From: Stutzerimonas stutzeri
GTDB taxonomy: Bacteria; Pseudomonadota; Gammaproteobacteria; Pseudomonadales; Pseudomonadaceae
Assembly (NCBI RefSeq): GCF_002909485.1
Contig: NZ_PPXG01000005.1
Coordinates: forward strand, 310,001 to 374,000
Reading direction: 5' to 3'
Length of the DNA stretch: 64,000 nucleotides
Below the pieces are notes generated by a model, which was not told the DNA's origin, did not search any database, and worked only from the letters and a program-made list of their open reading frames with translations. Of this stretch, positions 9,737 through 21,060 are shown piece by piece. Each line of letters opens with the position of its first letter. Within the stretch, counting starts at the first letter, position 1. Both the position numbers and the translations under genes were made by a program.

Positions 9737-10498
9737 ATGGAAAAGGTCAGGCAGTTCGCCGGGCGGAACGTACCCCGTCATGTGGCGATCATCATGGATG
9801 GCAACAACCGCTGGGCGAAGAGGCGTTTGCTGCCCGGTGTGGCCGGACACAAGGCTGGGGTTGACGCGGTTAGAGCCGTGATTGAGGTCTGTGCCGATTC
9901 CGGTGTCGAGGTGCTGACGCTCTTCGCGTTCTCCAGTGAGAACTGGCAGCGGCCTGCGGACGAGGTTGGAGCGCTGATGGAGCTATTTCTCTCTGCGCTA
10001 CGGCGTGAGGCACGCAAGCTAGATGAAAATGGCATCCGGTTGCGCATCATCGGCGACCGCTCGCGCTTTCATCCCGAGTTGCAGGCGGCAATGCTGGAAG
10101 TCGAGGAAATGACTGCTGCAAACCATCGCTTCGTGCTCCAGGTTGCGGCCAACTATGGTGGCCAATGGGACATTCTTCAGGCTGCTCAGCATCTGGCCTC
10201 TGAGGCTCAGGCGGGGCGTCTCAATCCTGCCGAGATTACGCCCGCCCTGTTCCAGAGCTATCTGGCGACGGGGGACATGCCGTTACCGGACCTGTGTATC
10301 CGCACCGGCGGTGAGCGGCGTATCAGTAATTTTCTGCTCTGGCAGCTTGCTTACGCAGAATTGTATTTCTCTGACCTGTATTGGCCGGATTTCAAGCAAG
10401 TCGCCATGCGCAAGGCGCTGGCCGACTTCGCGACGCGCCAGCGGCGGTTTGGCAAGACTGGCGAGCAGGTTGAAAACGAGGTAAAGGCCGAATGCTGA
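9737..10498 (+). CDS. uppS: Undecaprenyl diphosphate synthase (cis-prenyltransferase)
   Basis: This enzyme makes the C55 lipid carrier precursor for peptidoglycan and O-antigen. The start at 9737 (MEKVRQFAG) gives 253 residues; an upstream in-frame start at 9680 is less likely by family length. Motifs are the diphosphate-binding HVAIIMDGNNRWA, FAFSSENWQRP, and the C-terminal RTGGERRISNFLLWQLAY. It overlaps cdsA by 7 nt. Confidence 0.97.
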   Translation: MEKVRQFAGRNVPRHVAIIMDGNNRWAKRRLLPGVAGHKAGVDAVRAVIEVCADSGVEVLTLFAFSSENWQRPADEVGALMELFLSALRREARKLDENGIRLRIIGDRSRFHPELQAAMLEVEEMTAANHRFVLQVAANYGGQWDILQAAQHLASEAQAGRLNPAEITPALFQSYLATGDMPLPDLCIRTGGERRISNFLLWQLAYAELYFSDLYWPDFKQVAMRKALADFATRQRRFGKTGEQVENEVKAEC

Positions 10499-11307
10499 AG
10501 CAGCGAATCATCACCGCGGCGATCCTTCTGCCTGTCGCGATTATTGGGTTTTTCCTCCTTCACGGTCTCGCCTTCGCAATCTTCATCGGTCTGGTCGTAT
10601 CGCTAGGTGCCTGGGAATGGGCGCGCCTGGCTGGTTTTGACAGTCAGCCGGCGCGAGTCGGTTACGCAGTGCTGGTCGTGGTGCTGCTTGGCGTGCTTTA
10701 TCAGCTTCCGGTGTTGGCTCCATGGCTGTTGGCGCTTGCCGTGCTCTGGTGGCTCGTTGCGACCTACCTCGTGTTGACCTATCCGCAGAGCAGTCAGCTT
10801 TGGGGTGGCTCGCTCGGCAGTCTGGTGATTGGCTTGCTGATCCTGCTTCCCTCATGGCAATCCCTGATTGTCCTCAAGCAATGGGAGCTGGGCAATTGGT
10901 TGATTCTGGCGGTGATGATCCTGGTTTGGGCTGCAGATATCGGCGCGTATTTCTCGGGCAAGGCCTTCGGCAAGCGTAAGCTCGCGCCGCAGGTGAGTCC
11001 TGGTAAGAGCTGGGAGGGCCTGTTCGGTGGCCTTCTGACCAGTCTGCTGATTACCCTCGCTGTAGGGGTCTACCGCGGCTGGTCGGCTAGGGAGCTGATT
11101 CTCGGGCTCCTGGGGGCCGCGGTTGTGGTTCTGATCTCGGTGATCGGCGATCTCACTGAAAGCATGTTCAAGCGCAGTTCGGGCATCAAGGACAGCAGCC
11201 AGCTGCTGCCTGGGCATGGCGGTGTGATGGACCGCATCGACAGCCTTACCGCGGCTATTCCCGTCTTTGCGGTGCTGTTGTGGCTTGCAGGTTGGGGCGC
11301 ATTGTGA
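10492..11307 (+). CDS. cdsA: Phosphatidate cytidylyltransferase (CDP-diglyceride synthase)
   Basis: This inner-membrane enzyme converts phosphatidic acid and CTP to CDP-diacylglycerol. The 271 residues carry several hydrophobic helices. The CdsA signature is at the C-terminus, [19 protein letters not shown] followed by [14 protein letters not shown], preceded by [20 protein letters not shown]. The stop is overlapped by the GTG start of dxr. Confidence 0.97.
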   Translation: MLKQRIITAAILLPVAIIGFFLLHGLAFAIFIGLVVSLGAWEWARLAGFDSQPARVGYAVLVVVLLGVLYQLPVLAPWLLALAVLWWLVATYLVLTYPQSSQLWGGSLGSLVIGLLILLPSWQSLIVLKQWELGNWLILAVMILVWAADIGAYFSGKAFGKRKLAPQVSPGKSWEGLFGGLLTSLLITLAVGVYRGWSARELILGLLGAAVVVLISVIGDLTESMFKRSSGIKDSSQLLPGHGGVMDRIDSLTAAIPVFAVLLWLAGWGAL

Positions 11308-12494
11308 CCCGACCCTTGCAGATAACCGTACTGGGTGCGACCGGCTCGATTGGGTTAAGCACCCTGGATGTCGTTTCCCGTCATCCGGAACGCTATAGCG
11401 TTTTTGCCTTGACCGGCTTTAGTCGCCTTGCCGAACTGCGGACGCTCTGCGTCCAGCATCGACCGCGCTACGCCGTCGTAAGCGATGAGACGCAGTCGCT
11501 GGTCCTGCAGGACCAATTGCAGCGCGACGGCCTGGCCACTCGGGTGCTGAGTGGGGAGGGGGGGCTAAGCGAAGTGGCGGCTCACCCTGAGGTTGATGTG
11601 GTGATGGCGGCCATCGTCGGCGCTGCCGGGCTGAAACCTACCCTTGCTGCAGTGCGGTCCGACAAGCGTGTACTCCTGGCGAACAAAGAGGCGTTGGTAA
11701 TGTCTGGCGCCTTGTTCATGCAGGCGCTGCGTGACAGTGCTGCAGTGCTGTTGCCAATCGATAGCGAACACAACGCGATTTTTCAGTGTTTGCCACCCAA
11801 CTATTCCCGGGGGTTGGCTGCGGTTGGCGTGCGTCGAGTGTTGCTCACCGCGTCCGGCGGACCGTTTCGCGATCTGGCCCCCGAGTTTTTAGCGGATGTC
11901 ACGCCTGAACAGGCTTGTGCTCATCCAAATTGGTCCATGGGTCGAAAGATTTCCGTGGATTCAGCGAGCATGATGAACAAGGGGCTTGAGCTCATCGAAG
12001 CTTGTTGGCTGTTCGACGCGCGCCCCCATCAGGTGGAGGTGGTAATTCACCCGCAAAGTGTCATCCACTCCATGGTGGATTATGTGGATGGCTCAGTGCT
12101 TGCCCAGCTCGGCAATCCCGACATGCGCACACCCATCGCTCATGCGCTGGCGTGGCCTGAACGCATCGACTCCGGTGTTTCGGCACTGGATCTGCTGCAG
12201 ATCGGACGGCTGGATTTCCAGGCGCCCGATGACCTGCGTTTCCCTTGCCTGCGGCTTGCTCGACTGGCGGCGGAGAACGGAGGGACGGCACCGGCGATGC
12301 TAAACGCCGCGAACGAGGTGGCGGTCGATGCGTTTCTCAATCGGCGCATCCGCTTTACCGAGATCGCGAGTATCATCGACGACGTATTGAACCGTGAGGC
12401 ATCGGTTCCAACCGATTGTCTCGAAGATGTGTTGGCGGCGGACAGGCAGGCACGAGAAATTGCCGGGGCCTGGCTTAGCCGTAACGGGCGATAG
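11304..12494 (+). CDS. dxr: 1-deoxy-D-xylulose 5-phosphate reductoisomerase
   Basis: This enzyme carries out the second step of the MEP isoprenoid pathway, DXP to MEP, with NADPH. I chose the GTG at 11304 because it gives (M)[16 protein letters not shown], the usual N-terminus, and forms a GTGA overlap with cdsA; an alternative start at 11280 would overlap cdsA more. The 396 residues include the Rossmann [16 protein letters not shown], the metal/substrate loop [11 protein letters not shown], and [22 protein letters not shown]. Confidence 0.96.
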   Translation: MTRPLQITVLGATGSIGLSTLDVVSRHPERYSVFALTGFSRLAELRTLCVQHRPRYAVVSDETQSLVLQDQLQRDGLATRVLSGEGGLSEVAAHPEVDVVMAAIVGAAGLKPTLAAVRSDKRVLLANKEALVMSGALFMQALRDSAAVLLPIDSEHNAIFQCLPPNYSRGLAAVGVRRVLLTASGGPFRDLAPEFLADVTPEQACAHPNWSMGRKISVDSASMMNKGLELIEACWLFDARPHQVEVVIHPQSVIHSMVDYVDGSVLAQLGNPDMRTPIAHALAWPERIDSGVSALDLLQIGRLDFQAPDDLRFPCLRLARLAAENGGTAPAMLNAANEVAVDAFLNRRIRFTEIASIIDDVLNREASVPTDCLEDVLAADRQAREIAGAWLSRNGR

Positions 12495-12553
12495 GGTTTG
12501 CTGGTCGCGAGGCTTGCAGCGAAACGTCAACAGACCCACCCCCGGAGGAAATT

Positions 12554-13906
12554 ATGAGCGCGCTCTACATGATCATCGGTACCCTCGTTGCGCTCGGGGT
12601 GCTGGTTACCTTCCATGAATTTGGTCATTTCTGGGTCGCGCGACGCTGCGGTGTGAAAGTGCTGCGCTTCTCCGTCGGGTTCGGCACTCCATTGGTACGC
12701 TGGCATGACCGTCAGGGGACCGAGTTCGTCGTCGCCGCTATCCCGCTAGGCGGATACGTCAAGATGCTTGACGAGCGAGAGGGTGACGTTCCGCCCGCGC
12801 TACTGGAAAGCGCCTTCAATCGAAAGACTGTTCGCCAACGTTTCGCCATTGTCGCTGCCGGTCCTCTGGCCAATTTTCTGTTGGCTCTGGTTTTCTTCTG
12901 GCTTATCGCGATGCTTGGGAGCGAGCAGATTCGTCCCGTGGTTGGTGCGGTCGAGCCCGGCAGTCTTGCCGCGCAGGCTGGGCTGGTGGTCGATCAGGAG
13001 ATCGTCGCAGTCAATGGAAAGCCCGTCAGTGGTTGGTCCGAAGTCAATCTCCAGTTGGTGCGTCGGTTGGGCGAAAGCGGGCAATTGGATCTGACGGTGC
13101 GTGACCTCGGCAGTTCTGGTGAAAGGCAACTACAGATTCCGTTGCAGAGCTGGCTCAAGGGCGTGGAGGAGCCTGATCCAATCTCATCGCTTGGCATCAG
13201 GCCATGGCGTCCGCAGATAGACCCGGTAATCGCTCAGCTGGATCCCGAAGGGCCTGCGCAAGCGGCAGGAATACTGCTCGGTGACCGCTTGCTCGGTCTG
13301 GATCAAAACCCACTGAACGATTGGCAGCAGGTGATCGATACGGTCAAGGAGCTACCCGATGAGCGGGTTACCTTGCAGATCGAGCGAGACGGTCAGCGCC
13401 TAGATGTGCCCCTCACGCTCGCGGCGCGCGGTGAGGGTGACGCGCGGCGTGGCTATCTGGGCGCGGGCGTCGAAGCCGGCGCGTGGCCGGCGGAGATGCT
13501 GCGCGAGGTTAGCTTCGGGCCAATCGAGGCGGTGGTCGAAGGGGCAAAGCGCACCTGGACCATGAGCCTGCTGACCCTCGACTCGCTAAAGAAAATGCTC
13601 TTCGGGGAGCTCTCGGTAAAAAACTTGAGCGGCCCGATAACCATTGCTAAAGTGGCGGGCGCTTCTGCCCAGTCTGGCCTGGGGGATTTCCTCAATTTCC
13701 TTGCCTATCTGAGCATTAGTCTGGGGGTTCTCAATCTATTACCTATCCCGGTGCTCGACGGTGGGCATCTGCTCTTCTATCTCGTCGAGTGGGTTCGCGG
13801 GCGTCCTCTGTCGGAGCGGGTGCAGGGATGGGGAGTACAGATCGGCATCAGCTTGGTGGTAGGGGTGATGCTGCTTGCGCTGGTCAATGATATTGGCCGT
13901 CTGTAA
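12554..13906 (+). CDS. rseP: Site-2 intramembrane zinc protease RseP (PDZ domains)
   Basis: This inner-membrane protease cuts anti-sigma factors and releases envelope-stress sigma factors (MucP in Pseudomonas). The 450 residues contain the zinc motif HEFGH at about residue 22, a transmembrane helix near residue 105, two periplasmic PDZ domains (about 115-300), and the C-terminal LDG motif in NLLPIPVLDGGHL. A CCGGAGGAA ribosome-binding site precedes the ATG. It is directly upstream of bamA, as is usual. Confidence 0.97.
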   Translation: MSALYMIIGTLVALGVLVTFHEFGHFWVARRCGVKVLRFSVGFGTPLVRWHDRQGTEFVVAAIPLGGYVKMLDEREGDVPPALLESAFNRKTVRQRFAIVAAGPLANFLLALVFFWLIAMLGSEQIRPVVGAVEPGSLAAQAGLVVDQEIVAVNGKPVSGWSEVNLQLVRRLGESGQLDLTVRDLGSSGERQLQIPLQSWLKGVEEPDPISSLGIRPWRPQIDPVIAQLDPEGPAQAAGILLGDRLLGLDQNPLNDWQQVIDTVKELPDERVTLQIERDGQRLDVPLTLAARGEGDARRGYLGAGVEAGAWPAEMLREVSFGPIEAVVEGAKRTWTMSLLTLDSLKKMLFGELSVKNLSGPITIAKVAGASAQSGLGDFLNFLAYLSISLGVLNLLPIPVLDGGHLLFYLVEWVRGRPLSERVQGWGVQIGISLVVGVMLLALVNDIGRL

Positions 13907-13975
13907 TGCCGAATCCGTAGTGTCGCCGTGCCGAATTGCCGGTTCATTTATCAGGTTTGAATAAGAAAGGACTTC

Positions 13976-16327
13976 ATGAAACGTCTGCTGCTACCTGCGG
14001 TTATTTCCGCATTGATGATTGCCGAAGTTCACGCTGAGTCCTTCACTATCTCCGATATCCGGGTCAACGGCCTGCAGCGGGTTTCCGCCGGCAGCGTATT
14101 CGGCGCGCTACCTCTGAACGTTGGCGAGCCTGCCGATGACACTCGTCTGGTCGATGCCACTCGTGCGCTCTTCCGTACCGGCTTTTTTCAAGACATACAG
14201 CTCGGCCGCGATGGCGACGTGCTGGTCATCAGCGTAGTCGAGCGCCCGTCCATTTCCGGTATCGAGATCGAGGGCAACAAGGCGATCAAGACCGAAGACT
14301 TGCTATCGGGCTTGCAGCAGTCTGGCCTGGCTGAAGGGGAAATCTTCCAGCAAGCCACGCTCGAAGGCGTACGCAACGAGCTCCAGCGCCAGTACGTGGC
14401 TCAAGGTCGCTACTCCGCCACCATCGAAACCGAAGTCGTTGCGCAGCCGCGTAACCGGGTGGCATTGAAGATCAAGATCAATGAAGGCTCGGTTGCCGCC
14501 ATCAAGCACGTCAACGTCGTAGGCAATTCGGTGTTCCCGGATGAAGATCTGGTCGACCTGTTCGAGCTGAAAACCACCAACTGGCTTTCCTTCTTCCGTA
14601 ATGACGACAAATACGCGCGCGAAAAACTGTCCGGGGACCTGGAGCGTCTGCGCTCCTATTACCTGGATCGCGGCTATATCAACATGGATATCACCTCGAC
14701 CCAGGTATCCATTACACCGGACAAGAAGCACGTCTACGTCACGGTGAACATCGACGAAGGTGAGCGCTATACCGTTCGCGACGTCAAGCTTAGTGGCGAT
14801 CTCAAAGTTCCACAGGAAGAGATCGAAGCGCTGCTGCTGGCCAAGGAAGGACAGGTATTCTCGCGTAAGGTCATGACATCCACATCCGAGCTGATCACCC
14901 GCAGGCTTGGTAACGAAGGCTATACCTTCGCCAACGTCAACGGCGTTCCGGAAGCCCACGACGAAGACAACACGGTGTCCATTACCTTCGTTGTCGATCC
15001 TGGTAAGCGTGCCTACGTCAATCGCGTGAATTTCCGCGGCAACACCAAGACCGAAGACGAAGTGCTGCGTCGTGAGATGCGCCAGATGGAAGGTGGTTGG
15101 GCGTCGACCTACCTGATCGACCAGTCGAAAACCCGCCTCGAGCGCCTCGGCTTCTTCAAGGAAGTGAACGTAGAAACGCCCCAGGTGCCTGGTACCGATG
15201 ATCAGATCGACGTCAACTACAGCGTAGAAGAGCAGCCTTCCGGTTCGATCATGGCCAGCATCGGCTTTGCGCAAAACGCAGGTCTGATTCTTGGTGGCTC
15301 GATCAGCCAGAACAACTTCCTTGGCACCGGTAATCGCGTTTCGCTGGGCCTGACCCGCAGTGAATACCAGTCGCGTTACAACTTCGGCTTCGTGGACCCC
15401 TACTGGACCGAAGATGGTGTGAGCCTCGGCTACAACGCCTTCTATCGCACCACTGACTACGATGAACTGGATTACGACGTCTCCAGCTACTCGGTGGACA
15501 GTTTGGGTGGCGGGGTCAACATTGGCTATCCGATCAGTGAGACATCTCGTCTGTCGTTCGGCCTGACCGTCCAACAGGATGATCTGGATACCGGCCGCTA
15601 TACCGTAGACGAGATCTTTGACTTCATGGAGGAGGAGGGCGACAGCTTCCTCAACTTCAAGGCGTCGGTGGGCTGGTCGGAGTCGACTCTCAACCGTGGC
15701 GTACTGGCGACGCGTGGTCATTCCCAGAGCCTGGTCTTCGAGACCACCATTCCGGGTAGTGACCTGTCGTTCTACAAGCTCGATTACAACGGCCAGCTAT
15801 TCGTGCCTGTGAGCAAGGATTACACCCTGCGCATGCACACGCGCCTCGGTTACGGCGATGCCTATGGTTCGACTTCGAGGCTGCCGTTCTATGAAAATTA
15901 TTATGCGGGTGGCTTCAACTCCGTGCGTGGCTTCGAGGACAGCAGCCTAGGTCCACGCAGCACCCCGAGTGACGGTACTCGGCCGGGAACCATTGCCGAC
16001 CCGGATCAGGATCCGTTGCCCTTCGGCGGTAACGTGCTGATCCAGGGTGGTCTGGAAGTGCTATTCCCGATGCCGTTCGTCAAGGATCAGCGGTCGCTGC
16101 GTACCTCCGTGTTCTGGGATGTTGGTAATGTGTTCGATACCAATTGTCCGTCGGGCGCGGCTAATTGTAGCGATATTGATTTCGGTGACATGGCCAGTTC
16201 GGTCGGCGTTGGCTTGACCTGGATCACCGCGATGGGCCCGCTGAGCTTCAGCCTGGCGATGCCGGTAGTCAAACCGGACGATGCCGATACTCAGGTATTC
16301 CAGTTCTCGCTGGGACAAACGTTCTAA
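13976..16327 (+). CDS. bamA: Outer membrane protein assembly factor BamA
   Basis: BamA is the core of the BAM complex that inserts beta-barrel proteins in the outer membrane. The 783 residues begin with a signal peptide (MKRLLLPAVISALMIAEVHA, then ESFT), followed by five POTRA repeats (about 22-420) and a C-terminal 16-strand barrel. The barrel motif VRGFEDSSLGP is visible, and the protein ends in phenylalanine (QTF), as outer-membrane barrels require. The long reverse-strand open frame over it is a coding shadow. Confidence 0.98.
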   Translation: MKRLLLPAVISALMIAEVHAESFTISDIRVNGLQRVSAGSVFGALPLNVGEPADDTRLVDATRALFRTGFFQDIQLGRDGDVLVISVVERPSISGIEIEGNKAIKTEDLLSGLQQSGLAEGEIFQQATLEGVRNELQRQYVAQGRYSATIETEVVAQPRNRVALKIKINEGSVAAIKHVNVVGNSVFPDEDLVDLFELKTTNWLSFFRNDDKYAREKLSGDLERLRSYYLDRGYINMDITSTQVSITPDKKHVYVTVNIDEGERYTVRDVKLSGDLKVPQEEIEALLLAKEGQVFSRKVMTSTSELITRRLGNEGYTFANVNGVPEAHDEDNTVSITFVVDPGKRAYVNRVNFRGNTKTEDEVLRREMRQMEGGWASTYLIDQSKTRLERLGFFKEVNVETPQVPGTDDQIDVNYSVEEQPSGSIMASIGFAQNAGLILGGSISQNNFLGTGNRVSLGLTRSEYQSRYNFGFVDPYWTEDGVSLGYNAFYRTTDYDELDYDVSSYSVDSLGGGVNIGYPISETSRLSFGLTVQQDDLDTGRYTVDEIFDFMEEEGDSFLNFKASVGWSESTLNRGVLATRGHSQSLVFETTIPGSDLSFYKLDYNGQLFVPVSKDYTLRMHTRLGYGDAYGSTSRLPFYENYYAGGFNSVRGFEDSSLGPRSTPSDGTRPGTIADPDQDPLPFGGNVLIQGGLEVLFPMPFVKDQRSLRTSVFWDVGNVFDTNCPSGAANCSDIDFGDMASSVGVGLTWITAMGPLSFSLAMPVVKPDDADTQVFQFSLGQTF

Positions 16328-16375
16328 CATTGCGGCGTTATGCTTCAGTGTTTTCTTTCAGGAGTGGTGTTTACC

Positions 16376-16879
16376 GTGCGTAAGTTGACTCAACTGTTTC
16401 TCGTCGTTGCCGCGCTGGTGGCGACCCCCGCTTTTGCCGAGATGAAGATCGCTGTCATGAATTACCAGATGGCGCTGCTTGAGTCAGACGCGGCCAAGCG
16501 CTATGCGGTCGATGCAGAGAAGAAGTTCGGCCCGCAGCTGAGCAAGCTCAAGACGCTGGAAAGCGATGCCAAGCGCATCCAGGATCGTCTGGTCAAGGAC
16601 GGCGACAAGATGCAGCAAGCAGAGCGCGAGCGCCTGGAGCTTGAATTCAAACAGAAGGCGCGTGACTTCCAGTTCCAATCCAAGGAGCTGAATGAGTCGA
16701 AAGCGGTGGCTGATCGCGAAATGCTCAAGCAGCTTAAGCCGAAGCTGGATCAGGCGGTCGAAGAAGTCATCAAGAAGGGCAACTACGACTTGGTGTTCGA
16801 GCGCGGTGCCGTGGTGGATGTCAAACCTCAGTTCGATATCACCCGCCAGGTCATCGAGCGTATGAATCAGACGCGCTGA
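16376..16879 (+). CDS. skp: Periplasmic chaperone Skp/OmpH
   Basis: This periplasmic holdase carries unfolded outer-membrane proteins to BAM. I chose the GTG at 16376 because CAGGAG lies just upstream and it gives a clean signal peptide, (M)[20 protein letters not shown] before EMKIAV. The 167 residues end in the long charged helical hairpin (about 60-130) typical of Skp tentacles. It lies between bamA and lpxD, the conserved position. Confidence 0.95.
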   Translation: MRKLTQLFLVVAALVATPAFAEMKIAVMNYQMALLESDAAKRYAVDAEKKFGPQLSKLKTLESDAKRIQDRLVKDGDKMQQAERERLELEFKQKARDFQFQSKELNESKAVADREMLKQLKPKLDQAVEEVIKKGNYDLVFERGAVVDVKPQFDITRQVIERMNQTR

Positions 16880-16880
16880 T

Positions 16881-17939
16881 ATGACGGTCGCAGTCTTTAC
16901 GCTCGGCCAGTTGGCCGAGGAGCTAGGTGGCAGCCTGCGTGGTGATGCTACCCAGACTGTCAATGGGCTCGCCACGTTACAGGAAGCGGGCCCAACGCAG
17001 TTGAGCTTCCTGGCGAACGCCCAGTATCGCAAACACCTGGCGGCTACTCAGGCTGCTGCGGTGTTGCTGTCCCCTGGCGATGCCGAAGGCTATGACGGCT
17101 CGGTGATCATTGTCAGCGATCCCTACCTTGCGTATGCGCGCGCGTCGCACCTGTTTGAAACTCGTCCGGTAACCGCTAGTGGCATTCATCCAACGGCGGT
17201 GGTGGCCACTGACGCGACGATCCATCCCTCAGCCAGCATCGGCGCCTATGTGGTGATCGAGTCCGGCGCATGTATCGCAGCAGATGTGGTGGTCGGTGCA
17301 CAATCGTTCATCGGTGCTCGCAGCCGGATCGGAGAAGGCGGGCGTCTGGCTCCACGTGTCACGTTGTATCACGACGTGGTGATCGGAAAACGGGTGGTCA
17401 TTCAGTCGGGCGCCGTGATCGGTGGTGAGGGTTTCGGTTTCGCCAAGGAGCAAGGGGCCTGGCAGAAGATCGCCCAGATCGGTGGAGTACACATCGGTGA
17501 CGATGTCGAGATCGGCTCCAATACCACCATCGACCGTGGCGCGCTATCCGATACGCTGATTGGCAACGGCGTGAAGCTGGACAACCAGATCATGATTGCG
17601 CACAACGTTCAGGTGGGCGACAACACGGCAATGGCCGGTTGCGCAGGTATCTCCGGGAGCACCAAGATCGGCCGCAATTGCATGATCGCCGGTGGCGTCG
17701 GCATGGTTGGGCACATCGAGGTTTGCGACAACGTATTCGTGACCGGCATGACCATGGTCACGCGCTCCATTACTGAACCTGGTAGCTATTCCTCCGGCAC
17801 TGCGATGCAACACGCTGCCGATTGGAGAAAGAGCGCGGCGCGCATTCGTCAGCTGGACGATATGGCTCGTCGGCTGCAACAGCTGGAGAAAAGCCTGGCC
17901 GCCGTGACTCGGGTTCAGAATCCGGCTTCTGATGCCTGA
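16881..17939 (+). CDS. lpxD: UDP-3-O-(3-hydroxyacyl)glucosamine N-acyltransferase
   Basis: This enzyme adds the N-linked hydroxyacyl chain in the third step of lipid A synthesis. The 352 residues have an N-terminal uridine-binding domain (to about 100), then hexapeptide repeats forming a left-handed beta helix, with the catalytic His region around [17 protein letters not shown]. It begins 1 nt after skp. Confidence 0.97.
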   Translation: MTVAVFTLGQLAEELGGSLRGDATQTVNGLATLQEAGPTQLSFLANAQYRKHLAATQAAAVLLSPGDAEGYDGSVIIVSDPYLAYARASHLFETRPVTASGIHPTAVVATDATIHPSASIGAYVVIESGACIAADVVVGAQSFIGARSRIGEGGRLAPRVTLYHDVVIGKRVVIQSGAVIGGEGFGFAKEQGAWQKIAQIGGVHIGDDVEIGSNTTIDRGALSDTLIGNGVKLDNQIMIAHNVQVGDNTAMAGCAGISGSTKIGRNCMIAGGVGMVGHIEVCDNVFVTGMTMVTRSITEPGSYSSGTAMQHAADWRKSAARIRQLDDMARRLQQLEKSLAAVTRVQNPASDA

Positions 17940-18042
17940 GCTTACCGTCTGATCCGGTTTTTTTCGGGGTTACCGCCTGTCAGTGCTCGCGCACGCTTTC
18001 AGCGCAGGCTGTCCCATACTTTTTTACAGGCTCTTCCCTGAC

Positions 18043-18483
18043 ATGATGGATATCAACGAGATTCGCGAATATTTGCCTCACCGCTACCCGTTCCTGCTGG
18101 TGGATCGCGTAACGGAACTGGACGTCGAGGCTAAGCGCGTTCGTGCGTACAAGAACGTGACCATCAATGAGCCGTTCTTCAATGGGCACTTTCCACAGCA
18201 TCCGATCATGCCGGGTGTGCTGATCATCGAGGCCATGGCGCAGGCTGCCGGCCTGCTCGGGTTCAAGATGATGGGTGTCAAGCCAGCCGATGGCACACTT
18301 TACTATTTCGTCGGCTCTGACAAGCTGCGCTTTCGTCAGCCAGTCGTTCCAGGCGATCAGTTGATCCTGGAGGCTTCGTTCATCAGCGCCAAGCGCGGCA
18401 TCTGGAAGTTCGATTGCCGCGCAACCGTCGAAGGCAAACCGGTCTGCTCGGCCGAAATTATCTGCGCGGAACAGAAGATATGA
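18043..18483 (+). CDS. fabZ: 3-hydroxyacyl-ACP dehydratase FabZ
   Basis: This enzyme dehydrates 3-hydroxyacyl-ACP in fatty acid elongation. The start at 18043 ([21 protein letters not shown]) gives 146 residues; a second ATG directly follows at 18046. Catalytic residues are the His in [15 protein letters not shown] and the Glu in [10 protein letters not shown], on a hotdog fold. The stop overlaps the lpxA start (ATGA). FabZ and LpxA compete for the same acyl-ACP pool, so their neighbourhood is functional. Confidence 0.97.
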   Translation: MMDINEIREYLPHRYPFLLVDRVTELDVEAKRVRAYKNVTINEPFFNGHFPQHPIMPGVLIIEAMAQAAGLLGFKMMGVKPADGTLYYFVGSDKLRFRQPVVPGDQLILEASFISAKRGIWKFDCRATVEGKPVCSAEIICAEQKI

Positions 18484-19256
18484 GTTTGATCGACCCTCGC
18501 GCCATCATCGACCCTGCGGCCCGGCTGGCGGATGACGTCCAGGTGGGGCCCTGGTCGATCATTGGCCCGGATGTCGAGATCGGCGAGGGTACGGTGATTG
18601 CCTCGCACGTGGTCATCAAAGGGCCGACCCGCATAGGTCGGCACAATCGCATCTACCAGTTCTCCTCGATTGGCGAAGATACGCCGGACCTGAAGTACAA
18701 GGGCGAGCCTACCCGCCTGGTGATTGGTGACCACAACGTAATTCGTGAGGGTGTCACCATCCATCGCGGCACGGTCCAGGATCGCTCTGAAACAACCCTT
18801 GGTGATCACAATCTCATCATGGCTTATGCACACATCGGCCATGACAGCGTGATCGCCAATCATTGCATTCTGGTCAACAACACTGCATTGGCTGGTCATG
18901 TCCATGTTGGCGATTGGGCGATTCTCTCCGGTTACACGCTGGTACATCAGTTCTGCCATATCGGTGCTCATAGCTTTTCCGGTATGGGCACGGCGATTGG
19001 CAAGGATGTCCCTGCATTCGTGACTGTGTTCGGCAATCCTGCAGAAGCGCGCAGCATGAATTTCGAAGGCATGCGGCGGCGTGGTTTCAGCGCTGAGGCC
19101 GTGCATGCCCTGCGCAGTGCTTACAAGATCGTCTACCGCAAGGGGCTTACCGTAGAAGCCGCGCTCACCGAGTTGGCTGAAAGCGCTGCGACATTCCCAG
19201 AAGTCGCCATCTTCCGCGACTCCATCCAGGCTTCCACCCGTGGCATCACCCGCTGA
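18480..19256 (+). CDS. lpxA: UDP-N-acetylglucosamine O-acyltransferase
   Basis: This is the first enzyme of lipid A synthesis. The start at 18480, coupled to fabZ, gives [20 protein letters not shown] and 258 residues. Left-handed beta-helix hexapeptides run from about residue 5 to 185, with the catalytic His in the [13 protein letters not shown] region and the [23 protein letters not shown] stretch, then a C-terminal helical domain. Confidence 0.97.
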   Translation: MSLIDPRAIIDPAARLADDVQVGPWSIIGPDVEIGEGTVIASHVVIKGPTRIGRHNRIYQFSSIGEDTPDLKYKGEPTRLVIGDHNVIREGVTIHRGTVQDRSETTLGDHNLIMAYAHIGHDSVIANHCILVNNTALAGHVHVGDWAILSGYTLVHQFCHIGAHSFSGMGTAIGKDVPAFVTVFGNPAEARSMNFEGMRRRGFSAEAVHALRSAYKIVYRKGLTVEAALTELAESAATFPEVAIFRDSIQASTRGITR

Positions 19257-19257
19257 A

Positions 19258-20391
19258 ATGAACCGGCCGCTGAGGGTAGCCTTGGTCGCTGGTGAGTCAT
19301 CCGGTGACATCCTCGGGGCAGGCCTGATGCAGGCGCTGAAGGCCCTGCATGCAGATGTCGAGTTCGTAGGTGTTGGCGGTCCGCGAATGCAGGCTGAGGG
19401 CCTGAAACCGTATTTCCCGCTTGAGCGTCTGGCAGTAATGGGGCTGGTCGAAGTGCTCGGCCGATTGCCCGAGCTGCTCGCACGACGCAGGCGTCTGGTG
19501 CAGACGCTGACCCAGCTTCGGCCCGATGTCTTCATCGGTATTGATGCGCCAGATTTCAATCTGGGACTAGAGCTGAAGCTGCGCCGCGCGGGCATCAAGA
19601 CCGTGCATTACGTCAGTCCCTCGGTCTGGGCCTGGCGGCAGAAGCGAGTGCTGAAGATTCGTGAGGCCTGCGATCTGATGCTTACGCTGTTTCCGTTCGA
19701 AGCTAAATTCTACGATGAGCATCAGGTGCCGGTGCGGTTTGTCGGTCACCCCCTTGCTGACACCATTCCGCTGTGCGCTGATCGTGCTGCTGCAAGAGAG
19801 GTGCTCGGGCTACCGTCGGATGGACTGGTCGTCGCGCTGATGCCGGGCAGTCGGGGAGGGGAGGTTGCTCGACTCGGCGATCTGTTCCTTTCCGCCGCCG
19901 AGCGATTGCGCGCCATGCGCCCCGGAATTCGTTTCGTCATGCCCTGCGCCAGCCCAGAGCGTCGGCTGCAGCTTGAGCAGATGCTGGCCACGCGCGATCT
20001 GCCGCTGACGCTGCTTGATGGTCGTTCCCATGACGCACTGGCGGCCTGTAACGCCGTCCTGATCGCCTCCGGTACAGCGACGCTTGAGGCACTGCTGTTC
20101 AAGCGGCCGATGGTGGTGGCCTACAGCGTGGCGCCGATGACTTACCGCATTCTTCGGCGGTTGGTGAAGAGTCCTTATGTTGCGCTTCCCAATCTGCTGG
20201 CCCAGCGTCTGCTGGTTCCCGAACTGCTGCAGGATGCGGCGACTCCCGAAGCGCTTGCGCAGTCGTTGTCGCCGTTGCTGGATGATGGTGATGTGCAGAC
20301 TGAGGGCTTCGACAGTATTCACCGTACCCTGCGCTGCGACGCTTCGAGTCAGGCGGCCGACGCGGTGCTGCGCTTGGTCGGGGTGCGCTGA
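19258..20391 (+). CDS. lpxB: Lipid-A-disaccharide synthase
   Basis: This glycosyltransferase condenses UDP-2,3-diacyl-GlcN with lipid X. I prefer the ATG at 19258 ([17 protein letters not shown]), which overlaps no coding sequence and matches the family N-terminus; a GTG at 19240 inside lpxA is the alternative. Motifs include [37 protein letters not shown], and [12 protein letters not shown]. It is peripheral on the inner membrane. Confidence 0.95.
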   Translation: MNRPLRVALVAGESSGDILGAGLMQALKALHADVEFVGVGGPRMQAEGLKPYFPLERLAVMGLVEVLGRLPELLARRRRLVQTLTQLRPDVFIGIDAPDFNLGLELKLRRAGIKTVHYVSPSVWAWRQKRVLKIREACDLMLTLFPFEAKFYDEHQVPVRFVGHPLADTIPLCADRAAAREVLGLPSDGLVVALMPGSRGGEVARLGDLFLSAAERLRAMRPGIRFVMPCASPERRLQLEQMLATRDLPLTLLDGRSHDALAACNAVLIASGTATLEALLFKRPMVVAYSVAPMTYRILRRLVKSPYVALPNLLAQRLLVPELLQDAATPEALAQSLSPLLDDGDVQTEGFDSIHRTLRCDASSQAADAVLRLVGVR

Positions 20392-21029
20392 TGCAGTTCG
20401 GGCTCGATTTCAATTTGGTCGAAGAGCTGGTTGCTGGCGTCGATGAGGTGGGGCGCGGACCGCTGTGCGGTCCGGTGGTCACCGCCGCGGTGATCCTTGA
20501 TCCCTCCCGGCCGATCAGGGGCCTCAATGATTCGAAGAAGCTGACCGAGGCTCGTCGTGAGGCTCTGTTCGACGAGATTCGCGAGAAGGCAGTCGCTTGG
20601 TGCATTGCGCGAGCAGAGGTTGAAGAGATCGACCGGCTGAATATTCTCCACGCGACGATGCTCGCCATGCAGCGTGCGGTTAATGGGTTGAGCGTTACTC
20701 CGCGGCTGGCCCTGATCGACGGAAATCGCTGTCCTCAGCTCAACGTACCCAGCGCACCGGTGATTCAGGGTGACGGTCAGGTGCCGGCAATCGCCGCTGC
20801 ATCCATCCTGGCCAAGGTCAGTCGCGACCGCGAAATGCAAGCCCTGGATCTCTGTTATCCAGGTTATGGCCTCGCCGGGCACAAGGGCTATCCTACCCCT
20901 AGCCATCTGGAAGCCCTTCGCCGGCTCGGGCCGACGCCCATACATCGTCGCTCCTTTGCGCCCGTGCGGGCGATGCTCGAGCAGGCTGGCGTCGAAGCCG
21001 AGGTTCCGGTCAGCGTGTTGCTGGTCTAG
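20391..21029 (+). CDS. rnhB: Ribonuclease HII
   Basis: This enzyme removes RNA, including single ribonucleotides, from RNA-DNA hybrids. The 212 residues carry the catalytic carboxylates in [22 protein letters not shown] and [10 protein letters not shown], with GHKGYPT near the C-terminus. The start overlaps the lpxB stop (TGATG). It sits between lipid A genes and dnaE, a conserved arrangement. Confidence 0.97.
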   Translation: MQFGLDFNLVEELVAGVDEVGRGPLCGPVVTAAVILDPSRPIRGLNDSKKLTEARREALFDEIREKAVAWCIARAEVEEIDRLNILHATMLAMQRAVNGLSVTPRLALIDGNRCPQLNVPSAPVIQGDGQVPAIAAASILAKVSRDREMQALDLCYPGYGLAGHKGYPTPSHLEALRRLGPTPIHRRSFAPVRAMLEQAGVEAEVPVSVLLV

Positions 21030-21060
21030 CCTGCCCGGCAAGGAAGCCGAGCTCCTCATC

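Noticed and set aside
14303..15721. 472-codon open frame antisense to bamA
   Set aside because: It lies wholly over an intact bamA, has no recognisable domain or ribosome-binding site, and its composition is what GC-rich codon bias produces on the reverse strand.
18357..19598. 413-codon minus-strand frame over fabZ-lpxA-lpxB
   Set aside because: It covers three conserved plus-strand genes and is Ser/Arg-rich without motifs.
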